A program made the translations under genes and the position numbers. A model generated the notes under the pieces. That model was not told the DNA's origin, searched no databases, and saw only the letters and a program-made list of their open reading frames with translations. A stretch of DNA of 64,000 bases, from positions 1 to 64,000 of the forward strand of contig JAVSMW010000016.1 in the NCBI GenBank assembly GCA_032027005.1, read 5' to 3'. This document shows positions 32,479 to 41,042 of this stretch, in pieces. This stretch comes from JAVSMW01 sp032027005 (GTDB taxonomy: Bacteria; Bacillota; Thermincolia; Thermincolales; UBA2595). Position 1 is the first letter of the stretch. Each line of letters opens with the position of its first letter.

Positions 32479-33225
32479 CTAGATTTTGGTCAGTATCTCG
32501 GGCCTTTTATCAGTAATTGCAATGGAATGTTCAAAATGAGCAGACAATTTACTATCCTTCGTGACCACCGTCCAACTGTCACCCAAAGTCTTAACTTCGA
32601 AAGTGCCTTGATTAACCATGGGCTCAATAGCCAGTGTCATACCGGGCCGGAGTCTCACCCCGCGTCCCGGTCGGCCAAAGTTAGGAACCTGGGGTTCTTC
32701 GTGCATCTGGGTGCCAATTCCATGCCCCACATAATCTCTCACCACCGAGTAGCCTTGCCCTTCCACAAAGGCCTGGATACCGTGTGAAATATCAGAGAGC
32801 CTATTGCCGGCAAGTGCTTGTTCAATCCCATGATAAAGAGCTTCCTCTGTAACACGGATAAGTTCCAACGCTTCTGAACTGACATCTCCAATTGGAAGAG
32901 TTACCGCACTGTCGCCAAAATATCCATTTATTTCCGCTCCAATGTCAATACTAATAATATCCCCATTTTCCAATTTCCTTAAACCGGGAATGCCATGAAC
33001 TACCTGTTCATTGATCGAAGCACAAATTGTCGCCGGGAATCCATTATAACCTTTAAACGCAGGCCTGGCATTTTTAGCCAGAATGAAATCTTCAGCTATT
33101 TTATCCAATTCCTGGGTAGTCATACCTGGGGCAATTGCTTTTTCAACTTCCCTGTGAGCTTGCCCAACTATGCTGCCTGCATCCTTCATATAAGCAATTT
33201 CCCTGTCTGACTTGCACACGATCAC
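32479..33225 (-). CDS. map: Type I methionine aminopeptidase
   Basis: 248 aa. Metal ligands visible: D in ISIDIGAEINGYFGDSA (two aspartates), H in YVGHGIGTQMHEEPQ, and glutamates in LAIEPMVNQG and AHFEHSIAI. Removes the initiator methionine. GTG start with AGGAGCGG upstream. It follows secY by 15 nt; the adk gene usually found between them is absent. Confidence 0.97.
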   Translation of the reverse strand: MIVCKSDREIAYMKDAGSIVGQAHREVEKAIAPGMTTQELDKIAEDFILAKNARPAFKGYNGFPATICASINEQVVHGIPGLRKLENGDIISIDIGAEINGYFGDSAVTLPIGDVSSEALELIRVTEEALYHGIEQALAGNRLSDISHGIQAFVEGQGYSVVRDYVGHGIGTQMHEEPQVPNFGRPGRGVRLRPGMTLAIEPMVNQGTFEVKTLGDSWTVVTKDSKLSAHFEHSIAITDKRPEILTKI

Positions 33226-33240
33226 AGCAATCCGCTCCTA

Positions 33241-34509
33241 TTATTTCATAAACCCTTGATAATGCCTCATTAACAGGTGGGATTCAATTTGCTTCATAGT
33301 TTCCAAAGCTACACCCACTACAATGAGCAGGGATGTTCCACCAAAGTAAACGTTTTGAATATTAGTGGTAGCCAAAACGAAAGTTGGCAGAACTGCAATC
33401 AATGCCAGGAACACTGCTCCGGACAAAGTTACCCTGGTCAGGATCTTGTCGAGAAACTCAGCTGTCGGCTTTCCTGGTCTGAGACCGGGAATAAAGCCGC
33501 CATGCTTTTTCATATTGTCAGCCACATCCATTGGATTGAAGGTAATAGCTGTATAGAAATAAGTAAAGAATATGATAAACAATGCATATAAAATAGTCTG
33601 CGTCGGCCCGCCCCATCTAAAGGTATTAACAATCCAGTCAGCTACCGGGCTGCCCTGAAAGAAATTTGCTATTGTTGTAGGGAACAGCAAAATCGATGAG
33701 GCAAAAATAACTGGAATAACACCGGCCTGATTCACTTTTAAAGGAATATGGGTGCTCTGACCTCCATAGACCCGCCTTCCGACAACTCTCTTGGCGTACT
33801 GCACAGGTATTCTTCTTTGTCCTTCATTAACGGCAACAACCGCTGCTATAACAAGTGCAGCGATGATGACGAGGAAAATTACACTTAAGAAGTTGATAGT
33901 CCCTGCTCTTAATGCATCATAAATATTGTATAACCCACCTGGAATTGATGAAACAATACCTGCGAAGATGATTAGGGAAATACCGTTGCCGATACCCTTC
34001 TCAGTTATCTGTTCCCCTAACCACATCAGGAATGCTGTTCCTGCAGTAAGTGTAATGGCAATCATCAGATATCCGCCTACACCTGTGTTGCCCAGTGCTC
34101 CAGTTGCCTTTAGGGTGAAAGCCATTCCCAGTGATTGGATAAAGCCCAGCACAACTGTACCATATCTGGTATACTGGGTTATCTTCTTCCTGCCCTCTTC
34201 ACCTTCTTTAGACAGCTGTTCCAGTTTGGGAACAACTACAGTCAATAACTGCATGATAATCGAGGCATTAATATAAGGAGTAATACTCATTGCAAAAATG
34301 GAAAATCTTTTAAAAGCACCACCTGATATAACGTCAAAGAAACCCAGGATATTGCCTCCACCTTTGATCAAAGCCTCCATGGCATCTGCATTAATTCCTG
34401 GTACAGGAATGTGAGCGCCTATCCGAAAAACAAAAAACATCAACAAAGTAAATAATATTCTTTTTCTCAAGTCCCCAGCCTTAAAGGAGCTTCTAAAGGC
34501 ACCTAACAC
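33241..34509 (-). CDS. secY: Preprotein translocase subunit SecY
   Basis: 422 aa, ten predicted membrane helices. RILFTLLMFFVFRIGAHIPVPGI near the N-terminus, GISLIIFAGIV, and the cytoplasmic loop GGFIPGLRPGKPTAEF are SecY signatures. The GTG start directly abuts the rplO TAA; its GAGGTGAT ribosome binding site is in the last codons of rplO. Forms the channel with SecE, whose gene is at 60739. Confidence 0.97.
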   Translation of the reverse strand: MLGAFRSSFKAGDLRKRILFTLLMFFVFRIGAHIPVPGINADAMEALIKGGGNILGFFDVISGGAFKRFSIFAMSITPYINASIIMQLLTVVVPKLEQLSKEGEEGRKKITQYTRYGTVVLGFIQSLGMAFTLKATGALGNTGVGGYLMIAITLTAGTAFLMWLGEQITEKGIGNGISLIIFAGIVSSIPGGLYNIYDALRAGTINFLSVIFLVIIAALVIAAVVAVNEGQRRIPVQYAKRVVGRRVYGGQSTHIPLKVNQAGVIPVIFASSILLFPTTIANFFQGSPVADWIVNTFRWGGPTQTILYALFIIFFTYFYTAITFNPMDVADNMKKHGGFIPGLRPGKPTAEFLDKILTRVTLSGAVFLALIAVLPTFVLATTNIQNVYFGGTSLLIVVGVALETMKQIESHLLMRHYQGFMK

Positions 34510-34950
34510 TTAGATCACCTCGGCTTTTCCGCCGGCTGCAGTAATCTTTTCAGCGGCAGATTTACTAAAGGCTCTCACTTGAACGGTAAGTGATTTTTCA
34601 AGATTACCTTTGCCCAGTATCTTTACACCGTCCTTGATGCTGCCAATGATTCCAGCCTCTTTCAGAGCCTGGGCGTCAACAGTCGCACCAGTTTCGAACT
34701 TGTTGAGCGCTGCCACGTTTACTTCTGCTATCTCCTTAGCCCACTTATTATGGAATCCTCTTTTAGGAATTCTGCGGATTAAAGTTGTTTGACCGCCTTC
34801 AAAGCCTACTTTTCCACCACTGCCGGAACGGGCCTTTTGTCCCTTGTGACCGCGGCCGGCTGTTTTGCCAAGCCCGGACCCTAAACCCCTACCTTTACGT
34901 GTAGGTTTTGGCCTAGCCCCTGCAGCTGGTTTTAAATTGTGTAGCTCCAT
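34510..34950 (-). CDS. rplO: 50S ribosomal protein L15
   Basis: 146 aa. Glycine/lysine-rich N-terminus KGRGLGSGLGKTAGRGHKGQ and FEGGQTTLIRRIPKRGFHN are L15 hallmarks. Ends directly at the secY start. Confidence 0.97.
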   Translation of the reverse strand: MELHNLKPAAGARPKPTRKGRGLGSGLGKTAGRGHKGQKARSGSGGKVGFEGGQTTLIRRIPKRGFHNKWAKEIAEVNVAALNKFETGATVDAQALKEAGIIGSIKDGVKILGKGNLEKSLTVQVRAFSKSAAEKITAAGGKAEVI

Positions 34951-34961
34951 CAGTACACCTC

Positions 34962-35144
34962 CTACTGCACTTCTTCTACTTTAACAAGATGTTCAACTTT
35001 ACGAATCATTCCGCGAATTTGCGGAGTATCATTCAGTTCGTAAGAACTGTTAAGCTTTCTTAACCCAAGGGTCTTGACCGTGGCCCGCTGGGTCTCCGAA
35101 CCCCCTATAACGCTTTTTACCAATGTAACCTTAAGCTTCGCCAT
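34962..35144 (-). CDS. rpmD: 50S ribosomal protein L30
   Basis: 60 aa. KVTLVKSVIGGSETQRATVK, LGLRKLNSS and DTPQIRGMIRKVEHLV match L30. Standard rpsE-rpmD-rplO order. Confidence 0.97.
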   Translation of the reverse strand: MAKLKVTLVKSVIGGSETQRATVKTLGLRKLNSSYELNDTPQIRGMIRKVEHLVKVEEVQ

Positions 35145-35158
35145 TCCTTAATAACCCC

Positions 35159-35659
35159 CTAACCTAAGAGCTCTTCTACGGTTTTGCCACGAAGTTTTGC
35201 TACCTCATCAGCCCGTTTGAGCCCCTTTAAGGCATCCATGGTTGCATTAACCATGTTGTGGGCATTGTTTGAACCGAGTGATTTTGTAAGAATGTCTTTA
35301 ACTCCTGCCAGTTCCAGAATGGCCCTTACGGGGCCGCCGGCAATAACACCGGTACCGGGTGCGGCAGGTTTGAGTAAAACTTTTCCTGCACCGAAATGGC
35401 CAACTACTTCATGGGGAATTGTTGTTCCTACCAGCGGTACCTCAAGAAGACTTTTCTTGGCATCTTCGATTCCCTTACGGATAGATTCGGGAACCTCGCT
35501 GGCTTTTCCCAAGCCAGCTCCAACGTGGCCATTGTTGTCACCGACAACTACCAGGGCACTAAAGCTGAACCTGCGGCCACCCTTAACAACTTTGGCAACC
35601 CGATTTATGCTGACTACTTTTTCAGTTGTTTCAAGTTTGTTTGCGTCAATCCGCGCCAT
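35159..35659 (-). CDS. rpsE: 30S ribosomal protein S5
   Basis: 166 aa. VVSINRVAKVVKGGRRFSFS (double-stranded RNA-binding domain), VGDNNGHVGAGLGKASEVP and GTGVIAGGPVRAILELAGV. Involved in translational accuracy. ATG with GGAGG. Confidence 0.98.
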   Translation of the reverse strand: MARIDANKLETTEKVVSINRVAKVVKGGRRFSFSALVVVGDNNGHVGAGLGKASEVPESIRKGIEDAKKSLLEVPLVGTTIPHEVVGHFGAGKVLLKPAAPGTGVIAGGPVRAILELAGVKDILTKSLGSNNAHNMVNATMDALKGLKRADEVAKLRGKTVEELLG

Positions 35660-35683
35660 TTATTTCCCTCCTTACTTCAAGAG

Positions 35684-36034
35684 TTAAAAATCAAGACCTG
35701 CTTCCCGGGCTGCATCGGCAAAAGCCTTAACCCGCCCGTGATAGATTCGCCCGCCTCTATCGAACACTACCTGTTTAATTCCTTTACCAGCAGCAACTTC
35801 AGCAATTGCTTTACCAACTGTTTTGGCAGCTTCTATGTTGCCCCCGGATTCTGACCCTAAAGAAGATGCAGCCGCTAGGGTAATACCTTTGGTATCATCG
35901 ATGATCTGAGCATAAATATTGTTTAAGCTTCTATATACCGACAACCTTGGACGTTCCGGAGTTCCGGTGATTCTGCTGCGAACGCGCAGATGTCTCTTTT
36001 TGTTATCAGCTTTTCTGTTAATCTGCTTGAACAA
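35684..36034 (-). CDS. rplR: 50S ribosomal protein L18
   Basis: 116 aa from a TTG at 36034 with GGAGTG upstream. HLRVRSRITGTPERPRLSVY and the C-terminal VVFDRGGRIYHGRVKAFADA are typical. Binds 5S rRNA. Confidence 0.97.
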   Translation of the reverse strand: MFKQINRKADNKKRHLRVRSRITGTPERPRLSVYRSLNNIYAQIIDDTKGITLAAASSLGSESGGNIEAAKTVGKAIAEVAAGKGIKQVVFDRGGRIYHGRVKAFADAAREAGLDF

Positions 36035-36078
36035 AGGGTTTCACTCCTTTCCGCAAACCTGCTATGGTTAAAAATCGA

Positions 36079-36624
36079 TTACTTCTTCTTGCCTCCAGCT
36101 TTACCGACCTTACGGCGGATACGCTCTGTTTCATACTTGATACCTTTGCCCTTATATGGCTCAGGTTCTCTTACTTTTCTGATATTAGCAGCCAATGCAC
36201 CAACTGCCTCTTTATCAGCTCCCTTGACAATTACCTTAGTGGCAGCGGGAACTTCAATTTCAATGCCCGGTTTCGGTTCAATCTCTACCGGATGTGAATA
36301 CCCTACGGTGAGGACAAGTTTATTGCCTTGTTTGGCAGCCCTGTAACCTACACCGACCAGGTCTAGTGATTTTTTAAAGCCTTTGGTAACACCTTCGACC
36401 ATGTTGCTGACTAGCGTTCTGGTCAGACCATGGAGAGATTTGTGGAATTTCTCCTCACTAGGCCTCTTGACCAGGATTTGGTTATTTTCTAATTCTATGA
36501 TCATATCTTTGTGCAATTCCCGGGTGAGTTCACCATTGGGCCCTTTAACAGTAACTTCATTGCCGTTAAATTTAACATCAACACCCTGGGGTACATCTAT
36601 CGGCATTCTTCCTATCCTGGACAT
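36079..36624 (-). CDS. rplF: 50S ribosomal protein L6
   Basis: 181 aa from ATG 36624, which follows AGGAGGT; the in-frame extension to 36660 lacks support. SRIGRMPIDVPQGVDVKFNG at the start and the signature PEPYKGKGIKYETERIRRKV near the C-terminus. Confidence 0.97.
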   Translation of the reverse strand: MSRIGRMPIDVPQGVDVKFNGNEVTVKGPNGELTRELHKDMIIELENNQILVKRPSEEKFHKSLHGLTRTLVSNMVEGVTKGFKKSLDLVGVGYRAAKQGNKLVLTVGYSHPVEIEPKPGIEIEVPAATKVIVKGADKEAVGALAANIRKVREPEPYKGKGIKYETERIRRKVGKAGGKKK

Positions 36625-36674
36625 GATTACACCTCCTATATGCAGCGTTTCAGTAGTCAATCAATATTTAAACC

Positions 36675-37073
36675 CTACCAAATGTAGCAGATTACTTCTC
36701 CGCCAAGCCCCTGTTTGCGGGCATCTTTGTCTGTCATAATCCCTTTGGAAGTAGAGATTACGGCAGTGCCCAAGCCACCAAGGACACGGGGAACTTGATC
36801 TTTTTTAGCATATACGCGCAGCCCGGGCTTACTTATCCGCTTTAACCCGGAGATAACTTTTTCCTTATTGCTCCCATATTTCAAGTAAATTCTAATAATC
36901 CCCTGCTTGCCGTCATCAATGAATTCGCAATCTTTGATATAACCTTCAGTTTTGAAGATGTCAGCAATTGCTTTTTTCACTTTGGATGCCGGGATTTCTA
37001 CTTTTTCATGGTTTACCATGTTCGCATTCCGAACCCTGGTTAAGAGGTCCGCAACGGGATCTGTCATCACCAT
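36675..37073 (-). CDS. rpsH: 30S ribosomal protein S8
   Basis: 132 aa. TDPVADLLTRVRNANMVNHE, and the C-terminal STSKGIMTDKDARKQGLGGE with EVICYIW. Core 16S rRNA-binding protein and, in other bacteria, repressor of the spc operon. Confidence 0.98.
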   Translation of the reverse strand: MVMTDPVADLLTRVRNANMVNHEKVEIPASKVKKAIADIFKTEGYIKDCEFIDDGKQGIIRIYLKYGSNKEKVISGLKRISKPGLRVYAKKDQVPRVLGGLGTAVISTSKGIMTDKDARKQGLGGEVICYIW

Positions 37074-37097
37074 AATGAAAATACCCCCTTTCTGTGA

Positions 37098-37283
37098 TTA
37101 CCAACTTGCTTTCTTTACGCCAGGAATTTCTCCTTTATATGCACGTTCACGGAAACAAATCCGACACAATCCAAACTTCCTCATATAGGCATGAGGCCTG
37201 CCGCAAATTTTACATCTATTGTAGCCGCGCACTGAGAACTTAGGGTCACGGTTCATCTTAATCATCATTGACTTCTTTGCCAC
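37098..37283 (-). CDS. rpsZ: 30S ribosomal protein S14, type Z
   Basis: 61 aa. Zinc form with CKICGRPHAYMRKFGLCRIC (CxxC...CxxC) and CFRERAYKGEIPGVKKASW. The short zinc-dependent S14 is usual in Gram-positive bacteria. Confidence 0.98.
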   Translation of the reverse strand: MAKKSMMIKMNRDPKFSVRGYNRCKICGRPHAYMRKFGLCRICFRERAYKGEIPGVKKASW

Positions 37284-37311
37284 TAATATCCCCCCTTCTT
37301 GGTTTTTACGG

Positions 37312-37851
37312 CTAATCTCTAAATGGCATTCCTAACTGCGCAAGCAGCTCTTTTGCTTCCTCATCGGTCTTCGCGCTGGTTACAAAAACTATATCCATAC
37401 CACGGATTTTATCGATGCGGTCATACTCGATTTCAGGGAACATCAATTGCTCTTTGACCCCAAGGGTATAGTTTCCTCTACCGTCAAAAGCTTTTCCGGA
37501 AACACCACGGAAGTCACGGACCCTTGGCAAGGCAATGTTAAACAATTTATCAGCAAATTCATACATCCGCTCGCCTCTTAGAGTCACCTTACAGCCAATA
37601 GGCATTCCCTCACGCAGTTTAAATCCGGCAATGGATTTTCTGGCTCTGGTGACTACCGGACGTTGCCCGGCAATGATAGCCAGATCACCTACAGCGGCAT
37701 CAATGGCCTTAGCATTTTGGATAGCTTCACCAAGTCCCATATTTATTACGATTTTTTCCATTTCAGGTACTTGCATAATATTTTTATAGCTGAACTTTTC
37801 CTTCAGCTTGCCGATTACTTCATTCACGTACTTTTCCTTCAGACGTGCCAT
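37312..37851 (-). CDS. rplE: 50S ribosomal protein L5
   Basis: 179 aa from ATG 37851 (AAAGGAGG upstream). RLKEKYVNEVIGKLKEKF, GQRPVVTRARKSIAGFKLRE and the C-terminal ELLAQLGMPFRD. Binds 5S rRNA and the P-site tRNA elbow. Confidence 0.97.
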   Translation of the reverse strand: MARLKEKYVNEVIGKLKEKFSYKNIMQVPEMEKIVINMGLGEAIQNAKAIDAAVGDLAIIAGQRPVVTRARKSIAGFKLREGMPIGCKVTLRGERMYEFADKLFNIALPRVRDFRGVSGKAFDGRGNYTLGVKEQLMFPEIEYDRIDKIRGMDIVFVTSAKTDEEAKELLAQLGMPFRD

Positions 37852-37871
37852 GATTAACCTCCTTTCCACTT

Positions 37872-38225
37872 CTACTTATCAAAGGCTTCTCCGCACTTGT
37901 TACAAACTCTGACCTTTTTACCGCTCGAAAGTATTTCTTTATTAATTCTTCTGGCCGCACTGCACTTAGAGCAGAAGATCATAACATTTGAACTGGCAAT
38001 AGGAGCTTCTTTTTCAATAATGCCGCCTTGCGGCATTTTCTGTGTCGGGCGTGAGTGCCTCTTCACGACGTTAACCCCTTCGACCACTACCCTATTGTCT
38101 TTGGGAATCACTTCGAGGACTTTACCTTTTTTGCCGGCACTCTTTCCGGCAACAACTATCACAGTATCGCCTTTTTTGACATGTATCTTAGCAGCTGCAT
38201 TAGACTTAGCCTTAGCATTTGCCAA
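37872..38225 (-). CDS. rplX: 50S ribosomal protein L24
   Basis: 117 aa from TTG 38225. KOW domain HVKKGDTVIVVAGKSAGKKG, then EGVNVVKRHSRPTQKMPQGG. C-terminus has paired CSKC and CNKCG, a zinc-ribbon variant common in Clostridia. The N-terminus is slightly longer than usual and alanine/lysine rich. Confidence 0.96.
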   Translation of the reverse strand: MANAKAKSNAAAKIHVKKGDTVIVVAGKSAGKKGKVLEVIPKDNRVVVEGVNVVKRHSRPTQKMPQGGIIEKEAPIASSNVMIFCSKCSAARRINKEILSSGKKVRVCNKCGEAFDK

Positions 38226-38273
38226 CGTAGTCCACCTCCTAACTTCTACAGCATTGTTGAGGTATTACCAATA

Positions 38274-38642
38274 TTACAGAACTTCAGGGGCCAGGGAGAC
38301 TATTTTCATAAATTCCTTATCCCTTAATTCCCTGGCTACCGGTCCAAAAATCCGGGTCCCCTTTGGGTTTTTCTGGTCGTTAATGATAACAGCAGCATTT
38401 TCGTCGAACTTGATATATGAGCCGTCAGGTCTTTTTATTTCCTTTGCAGTTCTGACGACAACAGCCTTAACCACGTCGCCTTTCTTTACCACGCCCCCAG
38501 GTGTGGCCTCTTTCACGGCGGCCATAATTATATCACCAACCCTGGCGTACCTGCGGTATGATCCGCCCATTACCCTGATGCAGAGAAGCTCTCTGGCACC
38601 GGTATTATCTGCAACTTTAAGCCTGGTTTCAGCTTGAATCAT
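38274..38642 (-). CDS. rplN: 50S ribosomal protein L14
   Basis: 122 aa. MIQAETRLKVADNTGAREL, and DENAAVIINDQKNPKGTRIF. Forms an intersubunit bridge. Confidence 0.98.
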   Translation of the reverse strand: MIQAETRLKVADNTGARELLCIRVMGGSYRRYARVGDIIMAAVKEATPGGVVKKGDVVKAVVVRTAKEIKRPDGSYIKFDENAAVIINDQKNPKGTRIFGPVARELRDKEFMKIVSLAPEVL

Positions 38643-38686
38643 CTAATAACCCCCCTTTCGGTTAGTCACGGGTATGACAAATTTCC

Positions 38687-38950
38687 TTAGATTTGCTGTT
38701 CTCTTTCAAGAATCTCGACCACTCGCCAACGCTTATCTTTGCTTAAAGGCCGAGTCTCCATTACACGTACCTTATCGCCTACACGACATTGATTCTGTTC
38801 GTCGTGAGCCTTAAACTGCTTGGTTTTTTTTATAATTTTCCCATATAAAGGATGGCGCACCAGGCGTTCAATTGCAACAACAACGGTCTTATCCATTTTA
38901 TCACTGACCACTTTGCCAATCTCCAATTTGCGCATATTCCTATCATCCAC
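38687..38950 (-). CDS. rpsQ: 30S ribosomal protein S17
   Basis: 87 aa from a GTG at 38950 with AAGGGGG 8 nt upstream. GKVVSDKMDKTVVVAIERLV, HPLYGKIIKKTKQFKAHDE and RPLSKDKRWRVVEILE identify S17. Confidence 0.97.
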   Translation of the reverse strand: MDDRNMRKLEIGKVVSDKMDKTVVVAIERLVRHPLYGKIIKKTKQFKAHDEQNQCRVGDKVRVMETRPLSKDKRWRVVEILEREQQI

Positions 38951-38988
38951 TTCATTAGCCCCCTTCCATTACAAATCGTTTATACCAC

Positions 38989-39192
38989 TTATCCCTGTTG
39001 GGCTTTCAGTTCTCTCTCCCTTAAAACGGTCTTTACACGGGCAATGGATTTTTTAACATCTCTGATAGTCATCGGGTTTTCCAGCTGCCCGGTAGCTAAC
39101 TGAAAGCGAAGCTTGAAGAGCTCATCCTTAAGGTCCGTGACCTTCCTGGTCAGCTCATCATTTGATAATTCATGAACATCTTTAGCTTTCAC
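38989..39192 (-). CDS. rpmC: 50S ribosomal protein L29
   Basis: 67 aa. The GTG at 39192 gives the normal start MKAKDVHELSND and has AGGTGG upstream; it overlaps the end of rplP by 11 nt. LKDELFKLRFQLATGQLENP is the L29 signature. Sits at the peptide exit tunnel. Confidence 0.95.
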   Translation of the reverse strand: MKAKDVHELSNDELTRKVTDLKDELFKLRFQLATGQLENPMTIRDVKKSIARVKTVLRERELKAQQG

Positions 39193-39613
39193 TAGCTTCA
39201 CCACCTACATCTTCTCTTTTTACAAACTTGCATCTGATGGGCAGTTTGTGCATTGCTAGCCTCATGGCCTCACGGGCAATTTCCTCAGTAACCCCGGCCA
39301 ATTCAAACATAATCCTGCCGGGTTTAACAACAGCTACCCAGTATTCAGGTGTACCTTTACCACTACCCATACGAGTTTCAGCCGGCTTTGCTGTAATCGG
39401 TTTGTCAGGGAATATCTTAATCCAAACTTTACCGCCCCTCTTGATATACCTGGTCATGGCAATCCGGGCAGCCTCTATTTGCCTGTTAGTAATCCATGCG
39501 GGCTCTAAGGCCTGTAAACCATACTCACCAAATGTAATCGTAGTACCCTTGGACTTTCCGGCCATTGTACCCCTATGCTGTTTACGATGTTTCACTCTCT
39601 TCGGTACTAGCAT
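39182..39613 (-). CDS. rplP: 50S ribosomal protein L16
   Basis: 143 aa. LVPKRVKHRKQHRG, TFGEYGLQALEPAWITNRQI and the R-M-G-S-G-KG segment ETRMGSGKGTPEYWVAVVKP. Needed for A-site tRNA binding. Its 3' end overlaps rpmC. Confidence 0.98.
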   Translation of the reverse strand: MLVPKRVKHRKQHRGTMAGKSKGTTITFGEYGLQALEPAWITNRQIEAARIAMTRYIKRGGKVWIKIFPDKPITAKPAETRMGSGKGTPEYWVAVVKPGRIMFELAGVTEEIAREAMRLAMHKLPIRCKFVKREDVGGEASES

Positions 39614-39616
39614 CGA

Positions 39617-40282
39617 TTATTCTCCTCCTTCCTGAGCAACTGTCACTTTCTTTGCCTCCGGAAGAATCTCTCCTTTATAAATCCAGACCTTCACACCGAT
39701 CTTTCCGTAGGTTGTATCTGCTTCGGCAAATCCATAGTCAATGTCTGCTCTCAGTGTATGAAGAGGTACTTTTCCTTCATTGTACCATTCGGTTCTGGCT
39801 ATTTCGGCACCAGCCAGACGACCGCTGCAGGAAATCTTGATACCCTGAGCACCCATTCTCATAGTACGGGAAACAGACTGCTTCATGGCCCGGCGGAATG
39901 ATACCCTTTTTACCAACTGGGCCGCAACATTCTCAGCAACCAGTTGGGCATCAAGCTCCGCAACCTTTACTTCGATAATATTTATGTTGACGTTTTTACC
40001 CGTCATCTTTTCAACTTGTTTACGCAGTGCTTCAACTTCAGACCCGCCGCGGCCGATAACAATACCAGGCTTGGCAGTATGGATTGTTACTTTAACCCTG
40101 TTGGCAGCCCGCTCGATTTCAATACGGGAAATACCGGCTGCAAATAATTTCTTCTTAATGTATTTCCTTAGTTTTATATCTTCGATCAGCAAAGTGGCAA
40201 AATCTTTTTCAGCATACCACTTGGCATCCCAATCCCTGATAATTCCAATCCGCAAACCTTTCGGATGTACTTTCTGACCCAC
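39617..40282 (-). CDS. rpsC: 30S ribosomal protein S3
   Basis: 221 aa from GTG 40282 (AAGGAGGG upstream). GQKVHPKGLRIGIIRDWDAKW, KH domain with PGIVIGRGGSEVEALRKQV, and the C-terminal GKIGVKVWIYKGEILPE. Mixed mRNA helicase role at the entry channel. Confidence 0.98.
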   Translation of the reverse strand: MGQKVHPKGLRIGIIRDWDAKWYAEKDFATLLIEDIKLRKYIKKKLFAAGISRIEIERAANRVKVTIHTAKPGIVIGRGGSEVEALRKQVEKMTGKNVNINIIEVKVAELDAQLVAENVAAQLVKRVSFRRAMKQSVSRTMRMGAQGIKISCSGRLAGAEIARTEWYNEGKVPLHTLRADIDYGFAEADTTYGKIGVKVWIYKGEILPEAKKVTVAQEGGE

Positions 40283-40301
40283 TCATTATCCCTCCTTCTT
40301 C

Positions 40302-40688
40302 TTACGAGTTGCTTTTTTTCTCAGCTGCCGGTTTTTCCGCCGTAGCAGCTGCTTCCTTTTCGCGAACAACCACTGTAATGTGACTGGTTCTGCGTTTTAT
40401 CAGGTCGGCCCTGCCCATCGCTCTGGGATTATATCTCTTCAAACTGGGTCCTTGGTCAACATACGCTTCTGCTATAAACAGATCGTCTTTATTTAATTCA
40501 AGGTTGTGTTCGGCATTAGCTGCAGCAGACTTAACGACCTTTCCTACTGCATCAGATGCCCTTTTCGGTGTAAATTTTAATATCGCCAAAGCCTCCCCGA
40601 CTCTTTTCCCCCTAATCAAATCCACTACCTGCCTGACCTTACGAGGGGAAATACGGATATATTTGGCTACCGCACGCGCTTCTGACAA
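40302..40688 (-). CDS. rplV: 50S ribosomal protein L22
   Basis: 128 aa from TTG 40688 with GAGGGGG. ISPRKVRQVVDLIRGKRVGE and the exit-tunnel loop region PSLKRYNPRAMGRADLIKRR. Has a short alanine-rich C-terminal extension (AAATAEKPAAEKKSNS). Confidence 0.97.
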   Translation of the reverse strand: MSEARAVAKYIRISPRKVRQVVDLIRGKRVGEALAILKFTPKRASDAVGKVVKSAAANAEHNLELNKDDLFIAEAYVDQGPSLKRYNPRAMGRADLIKRRTSHITVVVREKEAAATAEKPAAEKKSNS

Positions 40689-40706
40689 TTCAAAAACCCC
40701 CTCTCG

Positions 40707-40991
40707 TTACTTCAGGGAAGAGGATCTCTCAGTATGAGAACCATGTCCCCTAAAAAATCTTGTTGGTGCAAATTCACCTAATTTGTGTCCAACCATATCT
40801 TCGGTAACATATACAGGTACATGTTTGCGTCCGTCGTGAACGGCAATTGTGTGCCCGATCATCTGCGGGAAAATGGTTGACCTTCTGGACCAGGTCTTAA
40901 TAACCTTTTTCTCATTCTTTTCATTCATATCTTCAATCTTTTGCAAAAGCCTATCTTCTACATAAGGGCCTTTCTTTAAAGATCTTGGCAT
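40707..40991 (-). CDS. rpsS: 30S ribosomal protein S19
   Basis: 94 aa. PRSLKKGPYVEDRLLQKIE, TWSRRSTIFPQMIGHTIAVH and EFAPTRFFRGHG. Head protein next to S13. Confidence 0.98.
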   Translation of the reverse strand: MPRSLKKGPYVEDRLLQKIEDMNEKNEKKVIKTWSRRSTIFPQMIGHTIAVHDGRKHVPVYVTEDMVGHKLGEFAPTRFFRGHGSHTERSSSLK

Positions 40992-41042
40992 CGTTCAAAA
41001 GCCTCCTTTCCAGGTAGTTCCGCTTAAAGCTTTATCAGAAAC

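Noticed and set aside
37872..38225. Zinc-ribbon L24 as an unusual feature
   Set aside because: CxxC pairs at the C-terminus of L24 are common in Clostridia and many other bacteria.
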